Of a stretch of DNA of 60,045 nt, positions 24,255 through 32,125 are shown in pieces. The stretch spans positions 1-60,045 of the forward strand of contig JAKSOU010000006.1 of assembly GCA_024405435.1 (NCBI GenBank), given 5' to 3'. Positions within the stretch are counted from its first letter, which is position 1, and the number at the start of each line of letters is the position of its first letter. A program made the translations under genes and the position numbers. The DNA is from Akkermansia sp. GTDB lineage: Bacteria; Verrucomicrobiota; Verrucomicrobiia; Verrucomicrobiales; Akkermansiaceae. The notes beneath the pieces are model-generated. The model was given only the letters and a program-made list of their open reading frames with translations. It did no database searches and was not told the origin of the DNA.

Positions 24255-26798
24255 TTACACGGAGGCCTCGGCGTCCGCCGCCTTCTGGATTTCCTCGCGC
24301 AGGTTGTGCTTCTCGCTGAAGTACAGCACCACGGGAGAGGCGACGTAGATGGAGGAGTACGTGCCGATGAAGATACCCAGCAGCATGGTGATGGAGAAGT
24401 CACGCATGGACGGGCCGCCCAGCGCGATCAGCGCAATCAGCACCGCGATGGTGGACAGCGAGGTGAGCAGCGTTCGCGACAGCGTGGAGTTGATGGCCTC
24501 GTTCATGATGTCCACCAGCTTCTCGCTCGGCTCCGCCGTGCGCAGGCGCTCGCGGATACGGTCGAAAATCACGATGGTGTCGTTGATGGAGTAGCCGGCC
24601 ACCGTCAGGAACGCGCCGATGTGGATGATGTTCAGCTCCGTGCCCATGACCACCACCAGCGCGATGATGCCGAACACGTCGTGCGCCGTGGACACCAGCG
24701 CGCCCATGGCGAAACTCCATTCGAAGCGCAGCGCCAGGTACAGCGCAATGCCAAGCATACCCGCCAGCAGGGCGAAGCACGCCGTCTTGAAGAACGCCGA
24801 ACCCAGTGATGAGCTCACGTCGTCGATGGACGGCGCCTCCAGCTCGGCCATGTGCGGAATCTTCTCGCGCAGCTCCTTGTCGATCTGCATGGCCTCGTCC
24901 TTGTTGGCGCAGCGGACCTTGATGTTCCAGTCGGTGCCGCTGGTGAATTTCTGCGAGGAAGCCTCCTTGGAGAGCTGCATGTTGGCCACGTAGTCCTCCA
25001 CGGCGTTGTAGTCCAGCTCGGAGTCGCCGGGGATGACGTAGGTGGCGCTGGCGCCGCCCGTGAAGTCAACACCCAGGCCCTTCTCGCCGCGGATGAACAC
25101 CGTGTACACCATGCCCAGGCCGATGACGGCCAGCGAGGTCCACATGCAGATCTTGCGGATGCCCATGAAGTCGAACACCTTGCCGGCGAACGGCGCGCGC
25201 GCGAACTTGAAGTCCTTGGGCAGCAGGCCCAGGTGCTCCACCCAGAAGAAGAGCACGCGGGTCACCACGATGGCGCCGATGAGCGAGGTGATGATACCCA
25301 CGCTGGTGGTCACCGCGAATCCCTTGATGGAGCCGCTGGCCAGCCAGAACAGAATCACCGCCGTGATGAGCGAGGTGATGTTGGAGTCCCAAATGGCGGA
25401 GAACGCCTTCTCATACGCGTTGCGCAGGCTCAGCAGGAACGAGCGCCCCTGGTCCCGCTCCTCGCGCATGCGTTCGTAAATCAGCACGTTCGCGTCTACC
25501 GCCACGCCCATCGTCAGCACGATACCCGCTATGCCCGGCAGCGTGAGCACAAAGCCGAACAGGCTCATCAGCCCCAGCAGCACCAGCGCGTTGAACGCCA
25601 GGCCAACCATGGCCACCATGCCGCTGGCGCGGTAGTACCAGAAGCAGAACGCGAACACGCCGACGAGGCCCACCAGGCCGCCCACGCCCGCCTGCTCCAG
25701 GGCGCTCTGGCCCAGCTGGGCGGACACGTCCTTGCGGCCCTCCACCTTCAAATCGCTGGAGAGCGGGTTGGCGAGAGCCTTGGAGATGTCCTCCGGCTCG
25801 CCCTTGCCGTTAAGGCCGCTGATGTTGAAATCCTTGTGGAGCACGGCCTGCACCACGGGGGCGCACTTCACCTGGCTGTTGAGCACCACCGCCATGCGGT
25901 CACGCCCAATCTGCATGGAGCCGGTCAGCCTGCCCATGCGGTCCGCGCCCGTGCGGTTCAGCACCACGTCCACGTAGCCCTTGCGCACGTAGTCCGGCTG
26001 CGCCTTGGACACCTCCGCGCCCGTGATGTACACATCCTTCTGCATGGCCACGTACGGCTTCTGCAGCACATAGTAGTAGACCTTCTGCTTGCCGTGCTTG
26101 TCCAGCTCCGGCTCGCCCGTCTCGTCGTTGGTCACCGGGCCGGGCAGTATCAGGTAGTCGTTGAGGCCCAGCTTGGAGGGGATGCGGGGCAGGGCGGGCT
26201 TGCGGGTGCGCTTCTGCTCGTCCTCGCTCAGGCTGTTGTAGTGGTCCATGCGCTCCTCGTACTGGGAGATGCTCTCCTGCACCTCGGGGTCGGCCAGCAC
26301 GCGGTCCTGCTCCGGGTAGACGGCCAGCAGCTCCAGCTTGGCCATCTTGGTGAGCATCTTCACCATGGAGTCCAGCTTCTCCTTGTTCTTGTCGGGGTCG
26401 TTGTCCTGCTGGGGGATCTGGATGAGGATCTTGTTGCCGGAGTGGAGGATTTCCACTTCGCTGGTGCCGGTGGAGTTGAGACGCTCACCCAGGATGTTGC
26501 AGGCCTGCTGCATATCGTCCTCGGAGGGCGGCACCATTTCGCCGAAGTCGCCCATCTTGGGCTGCACCTCAAGGGTGAGCTCCACGCCGCCGCTGATATC
26601 GATGCCGTAGTGCATGCCGTTGAGCATCAGCGAGATGATGGAGAACGCCGACAGGCCCACGATGAAGAAGGTGCCCGCGTTTCGCTTCACCTTGTCGTTC
26701 TCGGCCGCTAGGTACCAGAAGAACAGGACGATGAGCAGGATACCGGTGCAAAAGTAGAATGCGGGCGTGTTGACCAGGCTGTGGAGTGTCTCTAACAT
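24255..26798 (-). CDS. secDF: Fused protein translocase subunit SecDF
   Basis: An 847-residue inner-membrane protein joining SecD and SecF, which use the proton gradient to pull exported proteins through SecYEG. The SecD half has the periplasmic motif HYGIDISGGVELTLEV, a P1 domain, and TM segment GVAVDANVLIYERMREE. The SecF half starts near residue 550 with GLGVDFTGGASATYV and has VAGYSINDTIVIFDRIRE. Twelve membrane segments are expected. The ATG at 26798 is the Met in front of the first TM helix; an upstream in-frame start would add 15 non-conserved residues. It heads a minus-strand run with the CbiX-like gene and DUF167. Confidence 0.95.
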   Translation of the reverse strand: MLETLHSLVNTPAFYFCTGILLIVLFFWYLAAENDKVKRNAGTFFIVGLSAFSIISLMLNGMHYGIDISGGVELTLEVQPKMGDFGEMVPPSEDDMQQACNILGERLNSTGTSEVEILHSGNKILIQIPQQDNDPDKNKEKLDSMVKMLTKMAKLELLAVYPEQDRVLADPEVQESISQYEERMDHYNSLSEDEQKRTRKPALPRIPSKLGLNDYLILPGPVTNDETGEPELDKHGKQKVYYYVLQKPYVAMQKDVYITGAEVSKAQPDYVRKGYVDVVLNRTGADRMGRLTGSMQIGRDRMAVVLNSQVKCAPVVQAVLHKDFNISGLNGKGEPEDISKALANPLSSDLKVEGRKDVSAQLGQSALEQAGVGGLVGLVGVFAFCFWYYRASGMVAMVGLAFNALVLLGLMSLFGFVLTLPGIAGIVLTMGVAVDANVLIYERMREERDQGRSFLLSLRNAYEKAFSAIWDSNITSLITAVILFWLASGSIKGFAVTTSVGIITSLIGAIVVTRVLFFWVEHLGLLPKDFKFARAPFAGKVFDFMGIRKICMWTSLAVIGLGMVYTVFIRGEKGLGVDFTGGASATYVIPGDSELDYNAVEDYVANMQLSKEASSQKFTSGTDWNIKVRCANKDEAMQIDKELREKIPHMAELEAPSIDDVSSSLGSAFFKTACFALLAGMLGIALYLALRFEWSFAMGALVSTAHDVFGIIALVVVMGTELNIIHIGAFLTVAGYSINDTIVIFDRIRERLRTAEPSEKLVDIMNEAINSTLSRTLLTSLSTIAVLIALIALGGPSMRDFSITMLLGIFIGTYSSIYVASPVVLYFSEKHNLREEIQKAADAEASV

Positions 26799-26904
26799 GG
26801 AAAGTGTACGGAATTGCCGCCTACCATGGCAAATTTCCCGCACAATTGCAAGCCTTCATCGTGGCAGCGCGCGCATTTTGCCCGCGCACGCGCACGTGGC
26901 GCGG

Positions 26905-27393
26905 CTACTCCACCTTCCTGTTGCGCACGGAGTTGATGCCGCTGAAAAGGCTCCCGGCGGCGCTGATGGCGGTGCCGAGGCTGCGCACGCGCGACTGCCG
27001 CGCCTGGTTGCGGGTGTCCCAGTTGTCCAGCGCGGATTGGGTGCGCAGGGTGTTCACCTCCTGCAGGGCGGCGTTCGTGCGGTTGGTGATGTCGTCCTCC
27101 AGGCGCGTGGCCAAATCGGTCTCGCGGGTGAGCGTGGAGCCGTCTGCCGCCAGGTTGGAGCGTGCGGCGTCCCCGCGTGCGCGGGCGGTCTCCATGCGGG
27201 CGTTCCGCAGACCGCGGCGCTGGTTCTCCAGCGCGGTGGAGGTCATGGCTGCGGCCTGGCGCTCCTGGAGCTGCTGCTGCAAATCGGCGGCCTGCTCCAG
27301 GGCCTTGGCCTGGTTGTGTTCCGCGACGGCCTGCACGGTCTTGCCGGCCACGGCGGCCGCGGTGGAAAGTATAGCGGTGGTGGTGAATCCCAT
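26905..27393 (-). CDS. Helical protein resembling phage internal virion proteins
   Basis: A 162-residue protein beginning MGFTTTAILSTAAAVAGKTV, then a long alpha-helical, Gln/Ala/Arg-rich stretch (QAADLQQQLQERQAA, then LENQRRGLRNARMETARARG) and an alanine/glycine hydrophobic end. A short N-terminal hydrophobic segment followed by long Gln/Ala coils recalls T7 gp14-type internal virion or DNA-ejection proteins of podoviruses. No other phage gene is nearby, so it would be a remnant or a domesticated gene; the resemblance is by composition only. It lies between secDF and the terminator of a PEP-CTERM gene. Confidence 0.5.
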   Translation of the reverse strand: MGFTTTAILSTAAAVAGKTVQAVAEHNQAKALEQAADLQQQLQERQAAAMTSTALENQRRGLRNARMETARARGDAARSNLAADGSTLTRETDLATRLEDDITNRTNAALQEVNTLRTQSALDNWDTRNQARQSRVRSLGTAISAAGSLFSGINSVRNRKVE

Positions 27394-27499
27394 AGTGCCG
27401 CCACCCTATCACGCAAAGTTCCCGCATGCCACTTTCGCCCCCCGCCGCGCCAAGCCCGCCCGCCCCCGCGCATCCCTGCGCGCCTCCCGCGCATTCAAG

Positions 27500-27531
27500 A
27501 AGCCCCGCACGGTGTCAACCGTACGGGGCTT
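27500..27531 (-). terminator. Terminator of PEP-CTERM gene 1
   Basis: Stem AAGCCCCGCACGGT / ACCGTACGGGGCTT (27500-27513, 27518-27531), one mismatch, 4-base loop. It belongs to the composite element that also holds the small stem GCGGC-AAA-GCCGC (27544-27556) and the heptamer array. Confidence 0.8.
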
Positions 27532-27563
27532 GGCAATCCTGATGCGGCAAAGCCGCCTAACTT

Positions 27564-27599
27564 ACAAATTGTAAATCGTAAATTGTCAATTGTAAATTA
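27564..27599. repeat. Heptamer tandem array, locus B
   Basis: AAATTGT/AAATCGT/CAATTGT units. The stop codon of PEP-CTERM gene 1 (27597-27599) is part of the last unit. Together with the stem and terminator it forms a block of about 110 bp (27489-27599) that is nearly identical to 32014-32125. Confidence 0.88.
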
Positions 27600-30500
27600 G
27601 TGGCGGCGGCGGCGTGCGGCGAGAGCCGCAAGCGCAAGCAAGCTGAGCGTGCCGGTGGTCGGTTCCGGGACGTTGCTCACCTTGGTCAGGCCGAAGCTCT
27701 CACCCGTGGCATACACGAGGTAGTCGCCTTCAACCCCGGCCACACGCGCGAACAAGGCGTCGAACCACATGCCGTTGTAGGCCTCGTCGAGGTAGGTCAG
27801 CTGGTCATCCGGGCTCAGGGCCTTGATGAGATCCAGGGAATCACCAATCCGCAAGCCCTCCAGGGTTTGGATGGTTACATCGTCCAGCGTCACCAGCGCG
27901 CCTTCCTCAATGCCGAACTGGCTGCCCAGCGTGAGCGCGTTGTCGCCCGCACCGTTCAGGTTCAGCGTGGAGCCGTCAGCCAGCGTCAGGTTGGCAAGCA
28001 GCACGCTGTCCTCGCCAGCCGTCAGCACACCGTGGACAGTCACCATGCCTTCTGCGCCAGCCGAAAGGTCATTGACAGCCACTTCCCGCTGGGAGTTGAT
28101 TTGCAGGTCGTCCACATGCAGGGAGGAAGAGTCGATTTCGATGTTGCCTTCGAGAGCCAGGATGTCAACGGCGCTATCAGGCATGGAAATGACGCTGGCG
28201 CACGAGAGGGTCGCGTTTTCGGCGCTCTGGTTCACGATGGAGGTGACATTGACGGCATTGCCGACAGTCACATCCTCGCCGCCATCGAAGGTCAGCGTAT
28301 CGGCCGTGACCACCATGAAGGCATTGCCGCTGGTGTACGCCGCGGCTTCGTCACCCATGTTGAACACCTCCACTCCATCCTCTGCGGCAAAGTGCAGGCC
28401 GTTGTCCTGGGCGAGACCATCCTTGAAGTTGGCGGTGCCGGACTCCACAATCTGCACTGCGGCGGGGGCAACATCGCCTTGGATTTCCGTGTCGTCCGCG
28501 GTGATGCTTTCAATGGCATGGCCTCCCGCAATGTTGATGGTGCCGCCCGTGGCAACCACGGACGCAAGGTCTCGGTCCACCGTCAGCACGGCGTCGCCTG
28601 TCAGCTCCACAGAAGAGGTCTCGTCCTTCAGGGCGCTGGCGGAAAGCACGCCGTCGTTCAGGTAGTACGTGTCATAGTGAACCCAGCCGTCACCCTTCAT
28701 GGCGTTGCCGCTGCCGGAGAGTCTGTAGGTATCCCCCTCCTGGGTGACAGTCATTTCACCGATGACGGTACCACCGTCCACGATGGTGAGGTAGGACTCC
28801 TGCTGGCCTTTATAGCCGTTGCCCCCCGTGGTGAACTCGCCGTTCACATCGAAGTAGCCCTCGGTGCCGCCCTGCACCTGGAAGCCGTTCACCTCCAGGG
28901 AGCCATTGTTGAACGTCACCGTACCCGTGCTGGTGATGGCTTGCGTGATGTGCAGGCCATTGAACGTGGCGGAGGCGCCGCCATCCACCGTGATGGATCC
29001 GGCGTCCACGTTGCCCTGGAACTCGGCGGTGGCACCGGCGAGTACGGACAGGTCACTGGCCGCGATGCCCTGGGTGAAGGTCACCACAGAAGCGTCGTCG
29101 CCCGTGCCGACCTCCACGTGGAGATCGCCGCCCGTGCGGGAGATGAGGGAGTTCACCGTCTTGTTCTCACCGGAGTACTGGGCGTACACATCAAAGCCGG
29201 CGACCACATTCAGGGAGCCGGTCCAGCCGGAGACATCACCCGTGAAGTACAGGTGCTGGATAACAGCTCTACCCGACTTGTTGAAGGTCATGGAACCCTC
29301 GCCGGAAACGCCGCCCGCGAACGTGAACTTGGTCGGAGGCTTGGGATCGTCGCCGTCCAAGGTGGAGTAGCCGTTGTTGAGCGTGAGGCCGCCTTCTCCC
29401 AGCACCAGTTCCGGGGCGAACGCCACCTGGGCTTTCAGGAAGTAGCCGGTGAACCCGTCGAGTTCCACCTTGGAACCCGCATGGCCGTAGGTGTTCAGGT
29501 TGAGGTCGTTTCCTGCTGTACCGCTCACGCCGGAGAGCACCACCGTGCCCTTCCAGTCCTCGCCGGTGGCCAGGGTGCCGGTCATGGTGTTGCTGCCGCC
29601 CTTGAGGGCGTAGGTGCCTTCACCGGCAATCGTGGCAACGGTGGTGGCATCACCCACGGAGACGGTCTGGCCGCTCAGGATGTTGAGCTTGCCGCCGGCC
29701 TCGGCGGTAACCAGGCTCAGGTTGATGTTCTGGTCAACATCCAGCGCAGCGCCATTGGAAACGTGGATGGAGGCCAGGGTCACGTGGGTGTCCTCTTCCT
29801 TGCTCTTGGCCTTGGTCACGGTCTCGGACTGGTTGGTGATGTAGAAGGTGGCGTAGTTCGTGCTGTTGAGTGCGGCGGTGCCGTCGTCTGCCAGGCTGAA
29901 CGTGTTGCCGCCGCGCACAACGGTGGCTTCTCCGGCCACCAGCGTGGTGTCGTCCGCCTTGTTCACCACGGTGAGGGAGCCCTTCTCCGTGGCGAAGCCG
30001 TTGTTTTCGTGCTCGCCGCCCTCGATGGTGCGCGCACCCTCGTATTCGAAGGCGTCAACGTCGTAGACGCCGCTCATGGTGAGCGTGCCGGACGTCAGCT
30101 CGACGGCCTGGGTCAGCACCAGCGTGCCGGCGCCGCTCATGGAGGTCGCCTCGCCGCTCGCGGTGATGGAGGTGGTGTTCACGGTGGCATCCTCGCCCAC
30201 GGTAAGGCCGCCGCCGTCAGCGATGGTCACCTCGCCCAGGGAGGAATTGGCATTAAAGGTGGCGGCGCCGTTGAGCGTGGTCGTGGAAACGCCCACCGCC
30301 TTGGCGAAGGTGGCGCCGTTGTTCACAACCAGTTCAAGCGCACCCGCACCCAGCCTGGTGATGCTGGCCTGCACATCATCGGCGGCGTTACTGAATACCA
30401 CCTGGCGATCGCCGGAGGCATCCGCCACAAAGGCGCCGGTCCAGTCGGAGATGTCGCCGCGGAACTCGATTGCCTGTGACTTGTCGCCGCTCGTCTTGAA

Positions 30501-31820
30501 CGTGCCGTTGCCCTGCACATCGCCGGCAAGGATCATCGTGTACATGGTGCCCGCGCATGCGGTCATATTCCAGGCGGCATGGTGGGCGGCATCGTCCGTC
30601 AGGATGATGTTGGCGGTGACGCCTCCCGGCTCGAATGTGTGGGCCCAGGCGTGGTCATAGCCCGTGAAGTTGATGAACTCAACCCAGGACTTGTCGTTGG
30701 CAAGATTGCTGATCCAAGGAGAGCTCTGGTCGGTCGTCGACAGGTTGGTGACGCGCACGACACCTTCCCAGTCTGTGTCCAGCTCCACACCGCGGCCGAG
30801 GGAGGCGGCGGCACCGATGTCATAGACACCCTGGCCCTTGAGGGTGAGGGTGGTATCGGAACCCACCCTGAGATTGGTGACGGAGAACTTGCCTTCTTCG
30901 CCAATATTGAGGGTGTAGTCGTCTTTCACCTCCACAGTCCCAGCCTGGATGTTGCTGTTCACCAGCACCTCCTTGGCCTCGGCCGTGTCATCAAAGCGAA
31001 CCGTCAGGGTGCTTGCGGGGTCATAGGTCGCGGGCTGACCGTCCACGGTCCAGTTGGGACTGGTGGTGTCCCAAGCGGCGGAGCTGCCGGTTCCCGCCCA
31101 CACATAGCCGTGGTACTCGGGCGCGGAACGCTCCAGCACCGCCTGCGCGATGGTGGCGGAATCAGCCTGGTTCAGCGTGGTGTCGAACACCGCCATGTAG
31201 TCCACCACGTCCGTGTAGATGTCCTTGATGGTGCCGTCGGGCGTGAATGAGTTGTAAGGGGTCCATTTGATGCCTGTCCTTTTGCCGTAGTACGTTTCCG
31301 TGGTGCCATCCGTTTTCTGGACGTACCAGGTGGCGCTCAGTTCCTCGCCGCCAAAGGTCAGGACCGCGGAGATGGCGCTGTAGGTGGGCAGGGTGGTGGC
31401 GGTGAACTTGAGACTCTCGGAAACACCGTCTACCTTGCAGGGATCGATCGATTTGCCCGGAGCGGCTGCGTTCGCATACGGGGTGCCGTACTTGGAGTTG
31501 GAGCTGCCGTTGATATGCCAACCCTCGTTGAACGTTGTCTGGGAGGTCGGCCAGGTGCCCTCCACATTGAGGATGGACTTCTTTTGGGCCTTCCCGCCCA
31601 CCCAGGAGGAGTTGAGGTAACTCGCGAATGCGTCCATGTCCAGCTCAATGGCCACGGACATCTGGGAGGACGACCAGTCGCTCACCGTAACGGTGGAGGT
31701 GATGTCGGGGGATTCAAGCGTCAACACGGCGTCATCCAGCGTGGTGCCGGAGGCCTGTGTGAGTGAGACAACCGCTGCGAAGAGCGCAGCTGCGAGCATT
31801 TTCGGTAAATGCAGTTTCAT
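27597..31820 (-). CDS. Giant secreted PEP-CTERM / autotransporter-repeat protein 1
   Basis: A 1407-residue exported protein. The signal peptide MKLHLPKMLAAALFAAVVSLTQA is followed by an N-terminal domain of about 240 residues unlike the paralogues, then hundreds of residues of beta-helix-like Gly/Thr/Val/Asp repeats. Conserved modules recur, such as SGTLTMSGVYDVDAFEYEG with a following NGF, and YSTFY-type strands. The C-terminal sorting tail is VPEPTTGTLSLLALAALAA plus an Arg cluster, the PEP-CTERM signal recognised by exosortase-like enzymes (none is in this window). Such proteins are thought to be surface- or matrix-associated. The ATG at 31820 fits the signal peptide. Confidence 0.88.
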   Translation of the reverse strand: MKLHLPKMLAAALFAAVVSLTQASGTTLDDAVLTLESPDITSTVTVSDWSSSQMSVAIELDMDAFASYLNSSWVGGKAQKKSILNVEGTWPTSQTTFNEGWHINGSSNSKYGTPYANAAAPGKSIDPCKVDGVSESLKFTATTLPTYSAISAVLTFGGEELSATWYVQKTDGTTETYYGKRTGIKWTPYNSFTPDGTIKDIYTDVVDYMAVFDTTLNQADSATIAQAVLERSAPEYHGYVWAGTGSSAAWDTTSPNWTVDGQPATYDPASTLTVRFDDTAEAKEVLVNSNIQAGTVEVKDDYTLNIGEEGKFSVTNLRVGSDTTLTLKGQGVYDIGAAASLGRGVELDTDWEGVVRVTNLSTTDQSSPWISNLANDKSWVEFINFTGYDHAWAHTFEPGGVTANIILTDDAAHHAAWNMTACAGTMYTMILAGDVQGNGTFKTSGDKSQAIEFRGDISDWTGAFVADASGDRQVVFSNAADDVQASITRLGAGALELVVNNGATFAKAVGVSTTTLNGAATFNANSSLGEVTIADGGGLTVGEDATVNTTSITASGEATSMSGAGTLVLTQAVELTSGTLTMSGVYDVDAFEYEGARTIEGGEHENNGFATEKGSLTVVNKADDTTLVAGEATVVRGGNTFSLADDGTAALNSTNYATFYITNQSETVTKAKSKEEDTHVTLASIHVSNGAALDVDQNINLSLVTAEAGGKLNILSGQTVSVGDATTVATIAGEGTYALKGGSNTMTGTLATGEDWKGTVVLSGVSGTAGNDLNLNTYGHAGSKVELDGFTGYFLKAQVAFAPELVLGEGGLTLNNGYSTLDGDDPKPPTKFTFAGGVSGEGSMTFNKSGRAVIQHLYFTGDVSGWTGSLNVVAGFDVYAQYSGENKTVNSLISRTGGDLHVEVGTGDDASVVTFTQGIAASDLSVLAGATAEFQGNVDAGSITVDGGASATFNGLHITQAITSTGTVTFNNGSLEVNGFQVQGGTEGYFDVNGEFTTGGNGYKGQQESYLTIVDGGTVIGEMTVTQEGDTYRLSGSGNAMKGDGWVHYDTYYLNDGVLSASALKDETSSVELTGDAVLTVDRDLASVVATGGTINIAGGHAIESITADDTEIQGDVAPAAVQIVESGTANFKDGLAQDNGLHFAAEDGVEVFNMGDEAAAYTSGNAFMVVTADTLTFDGGEDVTVGNAVNVTSIVNQSAENATLSCASVISMPDSAVDILALEGNIEIDSSSLHVDDLQINSQREVAVNDLSAGAEGMVTVHGVLTAGEDSVLLANLTLADGSTLNLNGAGDNALTLGSQFGIEEGALVTLDDVTIQTLEGLRIGDSLDLIKALSPDDQLTYLDEAYNGMWFDALFARVAGVEGDYLVYATGESFGLTKVSNVPEPTTGTLSLLALAALAARRRRH

Positions 31821-31869
31821 GGTATTCTCTTTTGTTGTTTTGTTTTTCGTAGGAAGACGAAAGGCTTTG

Positions 31870-31886
31870 GGGTGCACTGTACACCC
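31870..31886 (-). promoter_or_regulatory. Leader hairpin of PEP-CTERM gene 1
   Basis: GGGTG...CACCC stem in the 72-nt leader, 50 nt before the ATG. PEP-CTERM gene 3 has a similar GGGTAC-TGT-GTACCC hairpin in its leader (51656-51670). Confidence 0.5.
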
Positions 31887-31898
31887 GCAGGCGCGAGC

Positions 31899-31927
31899 AG
31901 CTTAGCGTAAAACAGGCAGAGACGCAA
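31899..31927 (-). promoter_or_regulatory. Promoter of PEP-CTERM gene 1
   Basis: Minus strand: TTGCGT (31922-31927), 17-nt spacer, TAAGCT (31899-31904). Predicted leader about 72 nt. Confidence 0.5.
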
Positions 31928-32025
31928 GCCAATTTTTGCAAAAAAATCAAAAAAAAGGTTGAATTCGGCGAATTTTCAAGGAATTTTTCATCCAGGGCCA
32001 CCCGCATGCAAACCGCGCATCCAAG

Positions 32026-32057
32026 AAGCCCCGCACGGCGTCAACCGTGCGGGGCTT
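32026..32057 (-). terminator. Terminator of PEP-CTERM gene 2
   Basis: Perfect 13-bp stem AAGCCCCGCACGG / CCGTGCGGGGCTT (32026-32038, 32045-32057). It has the same composite layout as locus B, with stem GCGGC-GCA-GCCGC at 32070-32082. Confidence 0.85.
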
Positions 32058-32090
32058 GGCAATCCTGATGCGGCGCAGCCGCCTAAATTT

Positions 32091-32125
32091 CAAATTGTAA
32101 ATTGTAAATCGTCAATTGTAAATTA
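32091..32125. repeat. Heptamer tandem array, locus C
   Basis: Same orientation as loci B and D. The stop codon of PEP-CTERM gene 2 (32123-32125) is inside the array. PEP-CTERM genes 1 and 2 therefore each sit between two direct copies (B-gene-C-gene-D). Confidence 0.88.

Larger units (their letters stand above)
31821..32122. other. Intergenic region between PEP-CTERM genes 1 and 2
   Basis: About 300 bases without a gene. From right to left it holds array C, a small stem, the terminator of gene 2, an A-rich stretch with poly-A tracts (about 31935-31955), the promoter of gene 1 and its hairpin-bearing leader. Confidence 0.7.

Noticed and set aside
27564..27599. Heptamer arrays as CRISPR repeats
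   Set aside because: Units are 7 bp with no spacers and no cas genes are present.
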